DNA of 64,000 bases, taken from assembly GCF_011301715.1 (NCBI RefSeq), contig NZ_CP049870.1, positions 1,984,001-2,048,000 of the forward strand. Reading direction: 5' to 3'. The notes beneath the pieces are model-generated. The model was given only the letters and a program-made list of their open reading frames with translations. It was not told the DNA's origin and ran no database searches. This DNA is from Sphingomonas sp. HDW15A. Lineage in GTDB: Bacteria; Pseudomonadota; Alphaproteobacteria; Sphingomonadales; Sphingomonadaceae. A program made the position numbers and the translations under genes. Positions 55,729 to 64,000 of the stretch are shown one piece after another (positions within the stretch are counted from its first letter, which is position 1; the number at the start of each line of letters is the position of its first letter).

Positions 55729-56928
55729 TCAGGCGGCTTTCCTGACCTCTTCGACGATCTTCTTGGCGGCATCGCCAAGGTCGTCGGCAGCGACGATCTT
55801 CAGGCCGGACTCGGACAGGATTTTCTTGCCGAGCTCGACATTGGTGCCTTCCAGCCGGACGACCAAAGGGTCTTCCAGCTTCACTTCACGGGCCGCGGCG
55901 ACGATGCCTTCGGCGATCGTGTCGCAGCGCATGATCCCGCCGAAGATGTTGACGAGAATGCCTTTCACCGCCGGGTCCGAAAGAATGATTTTGAACGCCG
56001 CGGTGACCTTTTCCTTGGAGGCGCCGCCGCCGACGTCGAGGAAGTTGGCAGGCTCGCCGCCCGAAAGCTTGATGATGTCCATCGTCGCCATGGCGAGGCC
56101 GGCGCCATTGACCATGCAGCCGATGTCGCCATCGAGCTTGATGTAGGCGAGGTCGTATTTCGAGGCCTCGATTTCGTGCGCGTCTTCCTCGGTGAGGTCG
56201 CGAAGCTCGGCCAAGTCCTTGTGGCGGAACATGGCGTTGGAGTCGAAGCCGACCTTGGCATCGAGAACCATCAGCTTGCCGCCATCGGTGATCGCTAGCG
56301 GGTTGATCTCGATCTGCGAGGCATCAGTGCCAATGAAGGCGTCGTAAAGCTTGGCGAGGACGAAGGCGGCCTGCTTGGCGAGATCGCCGGAAAGGTCGAG
56401 TGCGGCGGCAACTGAGCGGCCGTGGTGCGGCATCAGCCCGGTCGCCGGGTCGATGGTGATCGTCGCGATCTTTTCAGGCGTGTCGTGGGCGACATCCTCG
56501 ATGTTCATTCCGCCCTCGGTCGAGGCGACGACGGCGATTCGGCCGCTTTCGCGGTCGACCAGCAGTGCCAGGTAGAACTCCTTTTCGATGTCGACGCCGT
56601 CGGTGATGTAGAGCCGCTGAACCTGCTTCCCGTCCGGCCCGGTCTGCACCGTGACGAGGGTCTTTCCGAGCATCTCTTCCGAATGGGCGCGCACTTCGTC
56701 GATCGAATGGGCGAGGCGAACGCCGCCTTTCGAGTCGGGCCCCAGCTCCTTGAACTTGCCCTTCCCGCGCCCGCCGGCGTGGATCTGCGACTTGACCACC
56801 CACAACGGACCGGGGAGCTTGCCGGCCGCGGCAACTGCCTCGTCAACGCTCATCGCAGCGAAGCCGGCCGGCACCGGAACGCCGAATTTCGCGAGCAAAT
56901 CCTTGGCCTGATATTCGTGGATATTCAT
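55729..56928 (-). CDS. sucC: Succinyl-CoA synthetase, beta subunit
   Basis: A 399-residue Suc[21 protein letters not shown], the ATP-grasp region ([20 protein letters not shown]), [20 protein letters not shown] and [22 protein letters not shown] motif ([18 protein letters not shown]). It forms succinate and ATP/GTP from succinyl-CoA with SucD. It heads the run sucC-etfB-etfA; sucD is not adjacent. Confidence 0.96.
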   Translation of the reverse strand: MNIHEYQAKDLLAKFGVPVPAGFAAMSVDEAVAAAGKLPGPLWVVKSQIHAGGRGKGKFKELGPDSKGGVRLAHSIDEVRAHSEEMLGKTLVTVQTGPDGKQVQRLYITDGVDIEKEFYLALLVDRESGRIAVVASTEGGMNIEDVAHDTPEKIATITIDPATGLMPHHGRSVAAALDLSGDLAKQAAFVLAKLYDAFIGTDASQIEINPLAITDGGKLMVLDAKVGFDSNAMFRHKDLAELRDLTEEDAHEIEASKYDLAYIKLDGDIGCMVNGAGLAMATMDIIKLSGGEPANFLDVGGGASKEKVTAAFKIILSDPAVKGILVNIFGGIMRCDTIAEGIVAAAREVKLEDPLVVRLEGTNVELGKKILSESGLKIVAADDLGDAAKKIVEEVRKAA

Positions 56929-57003
56929 GTCGGTCCTTCGGGGGAGCGGGTTTGCGCGCCCTTAAGCATGACTTGAAGCCCGTGCCAAGCTAGGCGATCG
57001 GCT

Positions 57004-58077
57004 GTGAGCGATGCGACGCCCCGCAAGATCATCCACGTCGACATGGACGCCTTCTACGCGTCGGTCGAACAGCGCGACGATCCGGCCCTCCGCGGCAAAC
57101 CCGTCGCGGTCGGGGGCGGCCACCGCGGAGTCGTAGCGGCGGCGAGCTACGAAGCGCGAAAGTATGGCGTCCGCTCGGCCATGCCGTCGGTCACCGCGAA
57201 ACGGCGCTGCCCCGATCTGGTGTTCGTGAAACCCCGCTTCGACGTCTACAAGGCGGTAAGCTGGCAGGTTCGCGAAATCTTCGCCGATTACACCGACCTG
57301 GTCGAGCCCTTGAGCCTGGACGAGGCCTATCTCGACGTCAGCGAGGACCGCAAGGGGCTGGGCAGCGCAAGGGCCATCGCCGAGGAAATCCGAGCGCGAA
57401 TCAATGCCGAGACCGGCCTCACCGCAAGCGCTGGCGTCAGCTATTGCAAGTTCATCGCCAAGCTGGCGAGCGACCAGAACAAGCCCGACGGGCTGTGCGT
57501 CATTCCGCCGGGAAAAGGCCCGGCGTTTGTCGCTACCCTGCCCGTCGCCCGCTTCCATGGCGTCGGACCCAAAACCGCCACGAAGATGGAGCGCCTTGGT
57601 ATCCACACCGGCGCCGATCTCGCCGCATGGAGCCTACTCGAACTCGAGGCGCATTTCGGAAGCAGCGGGCGATGGTATTACCAGATCGCGCGCGGGATCG
57701 ACGAACGCGAGGTCAGGCCAGACCGGCCGTACAAATCGGTCAGCGCAGAGCGGACGTTCGACACGGATTACAGCGATGAGGCGGACCTGCGCCGCGAAGT
57801 GCGGCGGGTGGCCGGACTGGCGTGGCAGCGAATTGCTCGCGCCCAGGTTGCCGGACGAACCGTGACCTTGAAGGTCAAATATGCCGATTTCACATTGGTC
57901 ACGCGGTCGAAAAGCTACACCCGCCCGGTGCCCGACGAAGAAGCTTTCACGGCGGCCGGCGAGGAGCTGCTCGCCGGGCTGCTGCCGGTACGGAAAGGCG
58001 TGCGATTGATCGGAATGAGCCTTCATGCGTTGATGTCGGAAGAGGAAGGCCCGAAGCAGCTGGGACTGGAGATTTAG
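57004..58077 (+). CDS. dinB: DNA polymerase IV (Y-family)
   Basis: A 357-residue Y-family polymerase: RKIIHVDMDAFYASVEQRDD (first catalytic Asp), PLSLDEAYLDVSEDRKG (Asp-Glu), and the helix-hairpin-helix ARFHGVGPKTATKMERLGI, then the little-finger domain. It copies past damaged bases. It lacks the full C-terminal beta-clamp motif of E. coli, ending ...EEGPKQLGLEI, which still resembles a clamp-binding QLGLEI peptide. GTG 57004 is the start used; it is 75 bases from the divergent sucC start. Confidence 0.94.
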   Translation: MSDATPRKIIHVDMDAFYASVEQRDDPALRGKPVAVGGGHRGVVAAASYEARKYGVRSAMPSVTAKRRCPDLVFVKPRFDVYKAVSWQVREIFADYTDLVEPLSLDEAYLDVSEDRKGLGSARAIAEEIRARINAETGLTASAGVSYCKFIAKLASDQNKPDGLCVIPPGKGPAFVATLPVARFHGVGPKTATKMERLGIHTGADLAAWSLLELEAHFGSSGRWYYQIARGIDEREVRPDRPYKSVSAERTFDTDYSDEADLRREVRRVAGLAWQRIARAQVAGRTVTLKVKYADFTLVTRSKSYTRPVPDEEAFTAAGEELLAGLLPVRKGVRLIGMSLHALMSEEEGPKQLGLEI

Positions 58078-58241
58078 TCACAAACATGTTATAGAATCGC
58101 ACGTGAGGGCCGGTGCTGGGATGCAGCGGCCCGAAATGTGCAGGTTTTCCGATCAGGATGGGGAACTCGGCCGCATGCCAACTGGGGGGCGTCCGGCGTC
58201 GAAAGAGTTCATTGCCCGTCCGGCTTTAGAAAGGTGAATTG

Positions 58242-58775
58242 ATGGCAGCGAAGGCATTGAGCTTCGATGTGGGCGATTACGTGGTGTACCCCAAGCATGG
58301 AGTCGGCCGTGTCGTCGAACTCCAGAGCACCGAGATCGCCGGCACCGCGCTGGACCTCTACGTGCTGCGGTTCGAGAAGGAAAAGATGACCCTTCGGGTT
58401 CCCGTCGCAAAGGCGGATTCGGTCGGCATGCGCAAGCTGTCGAGCGACAAGGCGATGAAGGACGCGCTCGAAACGCTGAAGGGCAAGCCCAAGGTCAAGC
58501 GCACCATGTGGTCGCGCCGCGCGCAGGAATATGAAGCGAAGATCAACTCCGGCGAGCTGACCCTGATCGCCGAAGTCGTCCGCGACCTGTTCCGCCCCGA
58601 CGACGCGCCCGAGCAGAGCTACTCCGAACGGCAGATCTTCGAAGCCGCTTCTTCGCGCCTGGCGCGCGAACTCGCCGCGATGGAGAAGACCGACGAGAAG
58701 GCGGCGCTGGCCAAGCTTCTCGAGATTCTGAACAAGGCCGCTGTCATTCATCACAAGAAGACAGAAGACGCCTAA
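58242..58775 (+). CDS. carD: CarD-family RNA polymerase-binding regulator
   Basis: A 177-residue CarD/CdnL protein: an N-terminal RNA-polymerase-interacting domain (FDVGDYVVYPKHGVGRVVEL) and an all-helical C-terminal DNA-binding domain (MWSRRAQEYEAKINSGELTL, AEVVRDLFRPDDAPEQSYSE). It stabilises open complexes at rRNA and other promoters. ATG 58242 has AAAGGTG upstream; TTG 58239 is one codon earlier. The 164-base leader (58078-58241) is long and may hold regulation, but I found no clear structure. Confidence 0.95.
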   Translation: MAAKALSFDVGDYVVYPKHGVGRVVELQSTEIAGTALDLYVLRFEKEKMTLRVPVAKADSVGMRKLSSDKAMKDALETLKGKPKVKRTMWSRRAQEYEAKINSGELTLIAEVVRDLFRPDDAPEQSYSERQIFEAASSRLARELAAMEKTDEKAALAKLLEILNKAAVIHHKKTEDA

Positions 58776-58803
58776 GACTTAGGCTGACGTGGTGTCACGC
58801 GAA

Positions 58804-58829
58804 GGGCGCTCCGAAAGGGGCGCCCTTTT
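58804..58829 (+). terminator. Rho-independent terminator of carD
   Basis: Stem GGGCGCTCC (58804-58812), tetraloop GAAA, GGGGCGCCC (58817-58825), then TTTT (58826-58829), 28 bases past the stop. A GNRA loop and G-C stem make it a strong terminator. Confidence 0.9.
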
Positions 58830-58889
58830 CGTTTGCGCAGACCCGCGCCTTGGTGTATTAGTTCGGCAACACGCTTCGAGGAGGATTGA

Positions 58890-59612
58890 ATGACCCGTAT
58901 TGCCATCCTGTCCGTCACGACCGCCTTGGCGCTTGCCGGCTGCCACGTCGGAGGAAAGACCGAGACCCGCGACGCCGGACCGGAAACCAGCCGCAACTAC
59001 CCGGTCGGCCAGTTCGACCGCATTTCCGTCGCCGGCCCCTATGACGTCGCGGTTACGACTAGCGGCGATACGCAGGTGGCGGCCAGCGGCGGCGCCAATC
59101 TTCTTGATGAAACGGACGTGCTGGTGGAGAACGGCGAGCTCGTCATTCGTCCCAAGAAGCACAAGGGTGTCCGGTTCAACTGGAACCGCGGCAAGGCGCG
59201 CTTCGCGGTCAACGTCGTGGCCCTTCGCGGCGCATCTATCGCCGGCTCCGGGGACGTTTCGGTGGACAAGGTCGATGGCGACTTTGCCGGCGAGGTGGCG
59301 GGATCCGGATCGATCGGCGTGGCAGCGTTCAGCGGCGGCAAGACCGCCGTGGAGATCGCCGGATCGGGCGCGTTTACCGGCTCCGGCAAGGTCGATGCCC
59401 TGGAAGTCGACATCGCCGGCTCGGGTGATGTCAACCTTGCCGGGCTGACCGCCAGGACCGCCGACATCTCGATCGCCGGATCCGGCAACGTACGGGCCAA
59501 TGCCACCGAGACGGCGGATGTCAGCATCATGGGCTCCGGCGACGTCGAGCTCGGCGGCGGCGCCAAGTGCAACATTAGCAAGGCCGGCAGCGGCAACGTC
59601 CGCTGCAACTGA
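58890..59612 (+). CDS. DUF2807 (head-GIN) lipoprotein with repeated AGSG turns
   Basis: A 240-residue exported lipoprotein: MTRIAILSVTTALALAGCHV has a lipobox cysteine at residue 18. The mature part is a DUF2807/head-GIN right-handed beta-helix in which seven turns end in GSG (IAGSGDVSV, VAGSGSIGV, IAGSGAFTG, IAGSGDVNL, IAGSGNVRA, IMGSGDVEL, KAGSGNVRC). It begins with DRISVAGPYDVAVTTSGDTQ. The family is thought to act at the cell surface or periplasm; function is unknown. A second DUF2807 gene follows 42 bases later. Confidence 0.85.
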   Translation: MTRIAILSVTTALALAGCHVGGKTETRDAGPETSRNYPVGQFDRISVAGPYDVAVTTSGDTQVAASGGANLLDETDVLVENGELVIRPKKHKGVRFNWNRGKARFAVNVVALRGASIAGSGDVSVDKVDGDFAGEVAGSGSIGVAAFSGGKTAVEIAGSGAFTGSGKVDALEVDIAGSGDVNLAGLTARTADISIAGSGNVRANATETADVSIMGSGDVELGGGAKCNISKAGSGNVRCN

Positions 59613-59654
59613 TCGTAAGACGTTCTTAACCATGTCGCGGCGAGAGTGGCGGCC

Positions 59655-60368
59655 ATGAACCGCATCATTCTCGCCGCACTGGCATCTGCCGCAATGACCG
59701 CCGTCCCGGCGTCGGCCGCCGAACGCAATTTCGGGGTCAGCGGTTTCGACCGGGTCCGTGTCGACGGAGGCTACCGGGTGACGCTGACGACCGGGGTGGC
59801 GCCCTATGCCAAGGCGATCGGAAGCGGCCGCGCGATCGATAAGCTGTCGCTCCGGGTCGAAGGGCGTACGCTGGTCATCAAGGTCAATAATTCTTCGGGA
59901 TGGGGCGGCTACCCGGGCGAAGGGGACGGGCCTGTCGAAGTTCGGGTCGGTACGCACGAGCTAAGCGCGGCAACGGTCAACGGCGGCGGAGCGATGACCA
60001 TCAACCGTGTCGAAGGCCTGAAGTTCGATGCCGCAGCGCAGGGCGCGGGATCGATTGCGATCGACGATGTCGAGGTCGATCAGTTCAACCTCTCCCTCGC
60101 CGGCACGGCCAGCGCGCGGCTTGCCGGAAAAGCGGGCCGGGCGACCTTAATGGTCCGCGGCATTTCCTCGCTGGATGCCGAGCAATTCACCGTCAAGGAC
60201 GCTGTCATCGGCGCCGAGGGCCCGGCGGTGGTCAAGGTCGCCGCCACCGACACTGCGAAGGTCAATGCCGTCGGGGTTGGCACCGTTACCCTTGGCGGCA
60301 ACCCGGCCTGCACGCTTTCCGTCCAGGGGTCGGCCACGGTCAGCGGATGCAAGAGCCAGGCGCGCTAA
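59655..60368 (+). CDS. DUF2807 (head-GIN) secreted protein
   Basis: A 237-residue relative of the preceding protein: signal peptide MNRIILAALASAAMTAVPASA, then GFDRVRVDGGYRVTLTTGVA and the beta-helix (MTINRVEGLKFDAAAQGAGS, IAIDDVEVDQFNLSLAGTAS, ATVSGCKS). It lacks the lipobox and the regular AGSG turns. Tandem arrangement suggests an old duplication. Start ATG 59655; a GTG at 59646 is possible. Its stop overlaps the convergent DUF1489 gene by four bases. Confidence 0.82.
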   Translation: MNRIILAALASAAMTAVPASAAERNFGVSGFDRVRVDGGYRVTLTTGVAPYAKAIGSGRAIDKLSLRVEGRTLVIKVNNSSGWGGYPGEGDGPVEVRVGTHELSAATVNGGGAMTINRVEGLKFDAAAQGAGSIAIDDVEVDQFNLSLAGTASARLAGKAGRATLMVRGISSLDAEQFTVKDAVIGAEGPAVVKVAATDTAKVNAVGVGTVTLGGNPACTLSVQGSATVSGCKSQAR

Positions 60369-60760
60369 ACCAGCGAGAGACTTCTAAGCTTGCCGTAAAG
60401 CGCCGGCGGAAGCTCGCCGATGCCGCTGTCGTCCGGCGCAGCTTCCTCATCCATCTCGAAATAGCGCCAGCCCTGATGCGCGCGCCTGGGAACTGGCGAG
60501 AGGATGACCAGCTCGCTGTCGCAGACGATGTCGATCCGCCCGTCTTTGCGGTCGTCGAGGCGAAGGATCTGCTGGCGGGCGACGATGCGGTGCTTGATGA
60601 TCCAGTGAAGCGACCCGCCAATCAATTCGTTCGCCCGTTTCGGCCGCATCCGCGTTGGAACGCGCACCTCGCCACCCTGCGTCACCCGCCGGGCGACGCG
60701 TTTCTTGAGCGCGTCGATGCTCGCACAGGCGACGGCGACCTTGGTGAGATGAAGCGGCAC
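60365..60760 (-). CDS. DUF1489 family protein
   Basis: A 131-residue protein of DUF1489, known mainly from alphaproteobacteria: VPLHLTKVAVACASIDALKK, RVPTRMRPKRANELIGGSLH, WIIKHRIVARQQILRLDDRK and VILSPVPRRAHQGWRYFE. The last motif (PRRAHQGWRYL-type) is diagnostic. Cytoplasmic; function unknown. GTG 60760 has GGGAAG upstream and matches family starts; another GTG lies at 60775. Confidence 0.78.
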   Translation of the reverse strand: MPLHLTKVAVACASIDALKKRVARRVTQGGEVRVPTRMRPKRANELIGGSLHWIIKHRIVARQQILRLDDRKDGRIDIVCDSELVILSPVPRRAHQGWRYFEMDEEAAPDDSGIGELPPALYGKLRSLSLV

Positions 60761-60829
60761 AGTCTTCCCATACACCCTTACCCCAAAGGGAGGGGTTTCA
60801 GGACTAACTGGCCAAGCAGCCTTCGGGTT

Positions 60830-62254
60830 TCAAGTTCCCAATCCGACCCAGGTGGCAAGGCCGAGGAACACCAGGAAGCCCATCGAATCGGTGACCATGG
60901 TGACGAACACGCTGCTTGCTACGGCCGGGTCGGCGCCGGCACGTTCGAGCCCCAGCGGGACAAGCACGCCAGCAAGGCCGGCAATGACGATGTTGGTCAG
61001 CATTGCCGCTGCGATGACCGCGCCGAGTCCGGCGCTGCCGAGAAAGACGGTCACCCCGACGCCGATGAGCAAGGCAATCGTCAGGCCGTTCATGACCGCC
61101 ACCCGGATCTCGCGCCACACGGAGCGCCAATGGTTCGACCCCGTGAGCTGGTTGGTGGCGATGGCACGGACGGTAACGGCGAGCGTCTGCGTGCCGGCAT
61201 TGCCGCCGACACCGGCGACGATCGGCATCAGCGCCGCAAGAACCGCCATCCGTTCGATCGATTCCTCGAAGCGGCTGATGATGGCAGCAGCGACCAGTGC
61301 GGTGAGAAGATTTGCCGCCAGCCAGCGGACCCGATCCTTGTAGGTGTCGACGATCGGCTCGTTGATGTCGCCATCGCCCGCGCCTGAGAGGAGCAGTGCG
61401 TCCTCGCTCGCTTCTTCCTCGACGATGTGAACGATGTCGTCGACGGTGATCATGCCGACCAGCCGGCCGTTGGGGTCGACCACCGCGGCGGAGATCAACG
61501 CATATTTCTGGAATTTCAGCGCGACCTCTTCCTGGTCCATGTCGACAGGGATGAGGGTCTGCTTCTCCGTCATGACCTCGCTGATCCGCACGGAACGCGG
61601 CGAACGGAGTATCGACGACAATTTGCAGGTGCCGACGGGGTGGTGGTCGGGCGAGACGACGAACACTTCCCAGAAATCCGTCGCCAGATCCTTTGACGAG
61701 CGGAGGTAATCGATCACAGCGCCGACCGTCCAATGCTCCGGCACGGCGATGAGGTCGCGCTGCATGAGGCGACCTGCCGTCTCCTCGCCGTAGCTTAGCG
61801 CTTCCTCGACCGCCGCGCGGTCGTCAGGCTCCATCGCCGAGAGCACGGCGCGCTGCTCGGCAAAGTCGAGATCCTCGATAAGCGCGACGGCGTCGTCGGT
61901 ATCGAGCTCACCGGCCAGCTCGGCGAGCTTTGCCGGCTCCATTTCCTCGAGAAGCGTCTCGCGGACGTGCTCGTTAAGCTCGGCATAGACGTCGGCATCG
62001 ACGATGTCGGCTAGCGCGGCGACCAGGCCTTCGCGCTCGTCGGAGCGGGCCAGTTCGATAAGGTCGGCAACGTCGGCGGGATGCAGCGGCTCGACCAGCG
62101 CCTTGGCGGTCTCATTGTCGCCGGCCGCGACGGCATCGAGAACGCGACCGACAAAGTCATGGTGAAGCCGGTCTTCCTCGTCCTTGATCGGGTCGATGGG
62201 AGGCTCGGCAGTGGCGGTGAGGGATTGGGCGGCGATGTTCTCGCTGTCGACCAT
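60830..62254 (-). CDS. mgtE: Magnesium transporter MgtE
   Basis: A 474-residue MgtE: cytoplasmic N-domain (residues 30-150; LIELARSDEREGLVAALADI), two CBS domains (VFVVSPDHHPVGTCKLSSIL; ALISAAVVDPNGRLVGMITV), a plug helix and five membrane helices with the Mg2+ path (ALMPIVAGVGGNAGTQTLAV, NVxx replaced by TNIVIAGLAGVLVPLGLERA). Binding of Mg2+ to the N and CBS domains closes the channel. Its promoter lies in the 107 bases shared with the cyclophilin gene. Confidence 0.95.
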   Translation of the reverse strand: MVDSENIAAQSLTATAEPPIDPIKDEEDRLHHDFVGRVLDAVAAGDNETAKALVEPLHPADVADLIELARSDEREGLVAALADIVDADVYAELNEHVRETLLEEMEPAKLAELAGELDTDDAVALIEDLDFAEQRAVLSAMEPDDRAAVEEALSYGEETAGRLMQRDLIAVPEHWTVGAVIDYLRSSKDLATDFWEVFVVSPDHHPVGTCKLSSILRSPRSVRISEVMTEKQTLIPVDMDQEEVALKFQKYALISAAVVDPNGRLVGMITVDDIVHIVEEEASEDALLLSGAGDGDINEPIVDTYKDRVRWLAANLLTALVAAAIISRFEESIERMAVLAALMPIVAGVGGNAGTQTLAVTVRAIATNQLTGSNHWRSVWREIRVAVMNGLTIALLIGVGVTVFLGSAGLGAVIAAAMLTNIVIAGLAGVLVPLGLERAGADPAVASSVFVTMVTDSMGFLVFLGLATWVGLGT

Positions 62255-62361
62255 TTGCCTTCCCCTTACGCCAGAGCGCGCCCCTCCTATGGCCCGGATT
62301 GCTCTGGCGCAAGCGGGGCGAGCCGCCTACATGGCCGCCAACTTCCCCAGGAGACATTGGC

Positions 62362-62811
62362 ATGGCCGACACACTGACTCTCACCCTTTCGACTGGCGGC
62401 GACGTCGTCATCAAGCTTCGCCCCGACCTCGCCCCGGGCCATGTCGAGCGCATCGCCGGACTCGCCAAGGACGGTTTTTACGACGGGGTCGTCTTTCACC
62501 GGGTGATCCCGGGCTTCATGGCCCAGGGCGGCGACCCGACGGGCACCGGAATGGGCGGCAGCGACCTCCCCGACCTAAAGGCCGAGTTCAATAGCGCCCC
62601 GCACGTTCGCGGCACCTGCTCGATGGCCCGAGCCGCCAGTCCGGACAGCGCCAACAGCCAGTTCTTTATCTGCTTCGATGACGCCCGCTTCCTCGATCGC
62701 CAGTATACGGTGTGGGGTGAGGTCGAGAGTGGCATGGAATATGTCGATGCCCTGCCGACGGGCGAGCCGGTTCCCCAACCGGGCCGGATCGAAAAGGCGA
62801 CAGTCGCCTAA
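62362..62811 (+). CDS. Peptidyl-prolyl cis-trans isomerase (cyclophilin)
   Basis: A 149-residue cytoplasmic cyclophilin: GDVVIKLRPDLAPGHVERI, FYDGVVFHRVIPGFMAQGGD (catalytic Arg), GTCSMARAASPDSANSQFFI and YTVWGEVESGMEYVDAL. No signal peptide, so PpiB-like. AGGAGA precedes ATG 62362. Its stop overlaps that of the convergent DUF418 gene by four bases. Confidence 0.93.
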   Translation: MADTLTLTLSTGGDVVIKLRPDLAPGHVERIAGLAKDGFYDGVVFHRVIPGFMAQGGDPTGTGMGGSDLPDLKAEFNSAPHVRGTCSMARAASPDSANSQFFICFDDARFLDRQYTVWGEVESGMEYVDALPTGEPVPQPGRIEKATVA

Positions 62812-64000
62812 ACCAGCTCGCGAATCATGGGCTGGCGCTTGCCGTAGGTGAGCGAGCGCCAGACCCATTCGACTGGGCCGAAGCGATAATGTGCAAGCCA
62901 CCGGCGGCTGTAGGTCACCTGAAAAGCAAAAAGCGCCAGCGCGAACGGATAGATGAAGACCAGGCCGAACTTCCCGGTCAGGGCCAGCCCCCAACCGTAG
63001 AATATCAGGCTCTGAAGGATGGTCTGCATCAGATAGTTGGTCAGCGCCATCCGCCCTGCGGGCGCGGCCCATTCCAGCAGGCGTTGGCGGCCATTGGCCC
63101 ATAACAGGGCGGCACCAGCCGCATAGCCGAGCGCCAATGTGGGCGTCGAAAGACAGTACAGCGCTTCGGCTAAGACGAGGGTCGCGGGAGTTTCCGGCGC
63201 GCCCAGGTCGACAGCGGCCCGGGCGAAGGCCAGCGGAAGGCCAGCGCCAAGACCGATCGTCGCGACCCTCCGCAGGAACGCCCGATGCGCGGCGGGATCG
63301 GCGTAGATGGCGCGACGCCCGACCCACAGGCCGACAAGGAACATCGCCAGCACCTTTGAGAAGCGCATCTGGTAGACAAGGTCGCCAATGCGAAAGAGCA
63401 CCTCGGGGGATGAACCGCGAGTTGCTCCAGATAATTATGGTCGCGATAATATGGCAACGGGGCGGAGTTGGGGTCTATTCCGACCGATGCGAGCGCGCGC
63501 ATGCCCGCCTGGTAAACCGGTTTGGACGGATCAATTCCGCCGAGGTGGATCATGATCGACCAGGCGACCGGCAGCATCCAGAGCGCGACCGCCCATGCCA
63601 GGAGCGCTCGGTCAGACGCCTTGCGAAACAGCAGCAGGACCATGCCCATAAGCGCGTAGAGAGCGACGATGTCGCCGATCCACAGTAACAGCAGGTGGGC
63701 AAGGCCGATCGCGAACAGGACGAGGAGCCGCCGGCTGTAACGGCCCACGCCTTCCCCGCGTGCTTCGAGACGGCCGAGTTGGATGGCAAAGCCGATTCCG
63801 AACAGGAGCGAAAAGATCGAGTAGAACTTGCCCATGAAGAGCCATTCCATCGTCACTTCCGCAACATCGTCGAAGGCCGAGGCGATGGCCGCGGCACGCC
63901 CGGCCTCATCGTTCATTCCAAAACCGATGAAGGCCGCCATGTTGACGATCAGAATTCCCAACAAGGCCAGTCCGCGCAGGCCATCGAGGAAATGCGAGCG
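62808..64000 (-). CDS. DUF418 membrane protein, one frameshift, runs off the right edge
   Basis: Two pieces joined by a missing base in the GGGGG run (plus strand) at 63406-63410 make one DUF418 protein; the restored junction reads AVHPPEVLFRIGDLVYQMRF. The 5' end lies beyond 64000: the frame is open to the edge and reads FLDGLRGLALLGILIVNMAA, the usual family start, so little is missing. Seen are many membrane helices and the DUF418 C-terminus (PAGRMALTNYLMQTILQSLI, FGPVEWVWRSLTYGKRQPM). Function is unknown; members are inner-membrane proteins related to acyltransferase-like families. Confidence 0.83.

Noticed and set aside
58078..58241. A riboswitch or small RNA in the carD leader
   Set aside because: The 164-base leader contains no conserved riboswitch core or strong hairpin that I can identify; only a TATAGA near 58091 that could be part of a promoter.

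Overview
This window is a dense, GC-rich stretch of chromosome from an alphaproteobacterium, most likely a sphingomonad (Sphingomonas/Sphingomicrobium-type). The pointers are the large TonB-dependent receptor, a poly-proline-tailed beta-barrel protein, DUF2093, DUF1489 and paired DUF2807 proteins, CarD, a K+-insensitive membrane pyrophosphatase, and the infA-maf-RNase-yacG-tRNA-Phe order. Genus assignment is inference; no rRNA is present. No CRISPR array, integrase, transposase or prophage was seen.

Layout. 1-9.8 kb: end of an oligopeptidase B gene, a secreted zinc-protease-like protein, a thioesterase, an M16 peptidase, a CsgG-like protein, a DUF1206 membrane protein and lepA. 9.9-14.8 kb: maleylacetoacetate isomerase-type GST, class II aldolase, DJ-1/PfpI protein, tRNA-Pro(CGG), ferredoxin-NADP reductase, a PHA-system protein and an M15 peptidase. 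14.8-23.2 kb: clpB, a TPR/2OG-Fe(II) oxygenase fusion and, convergent to it, a TonB-dependent receptor. 23.4-31.7 kb: DUF2093-xseA diverging from purD through overlapping start codons, three small membrane proteins behind purD, an L,D-transpeptidase, an outer-membrane barrel protein, a CorC-type protein, tadA and rpmB. 31.7-42.6 kb: a phytase-like esterase and cobT-cobS on the minus strand, then a seven-gene plus-strand operon (three VOC proteins, two GSTs, DUF1428, a DHFR-like reductase) with a divergent HxlR regulator, then a J-domain protein, bolA and pirin. 42.6-49.3 kb: alpha/beta hydrolase, nusB, thiL, hppA, infA, maf, a small RNase E/G-like gene, yacG and tRNA-Phe(GAA). 49.3-50.7 kb: a more A/T-rich accessory pocket with small unknown genes and palindromic repeats. 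50.7-64 kb: glpK, nhaA, sucC-etfB-etfA, dinB, carD, two DUF2807 proteins, DUF1489, mgtE, a cyclophilin and a DUF418 membrane protein that runs off the window.

Two points matter most to a user. First, ten otherwise intact genes are each broken by what looks like one missing base in a short G or C run; seven of the ten lie between 31.7 and 42 kb. This looks like local consensus error rather than gene decay, and I annotate each as one gene with both pieces stated. Second, the HxlR-VOC-GST-DUF1428-DHFR cluster (35.6-40.8 kb) sits between genes (cobS and the J-domain gene) that are normally neighbours in alphaproteobacteria. It therefore looks like an inserted electrophile/xenobiotic-defence operon and is the best candidate here for an undescribed system.
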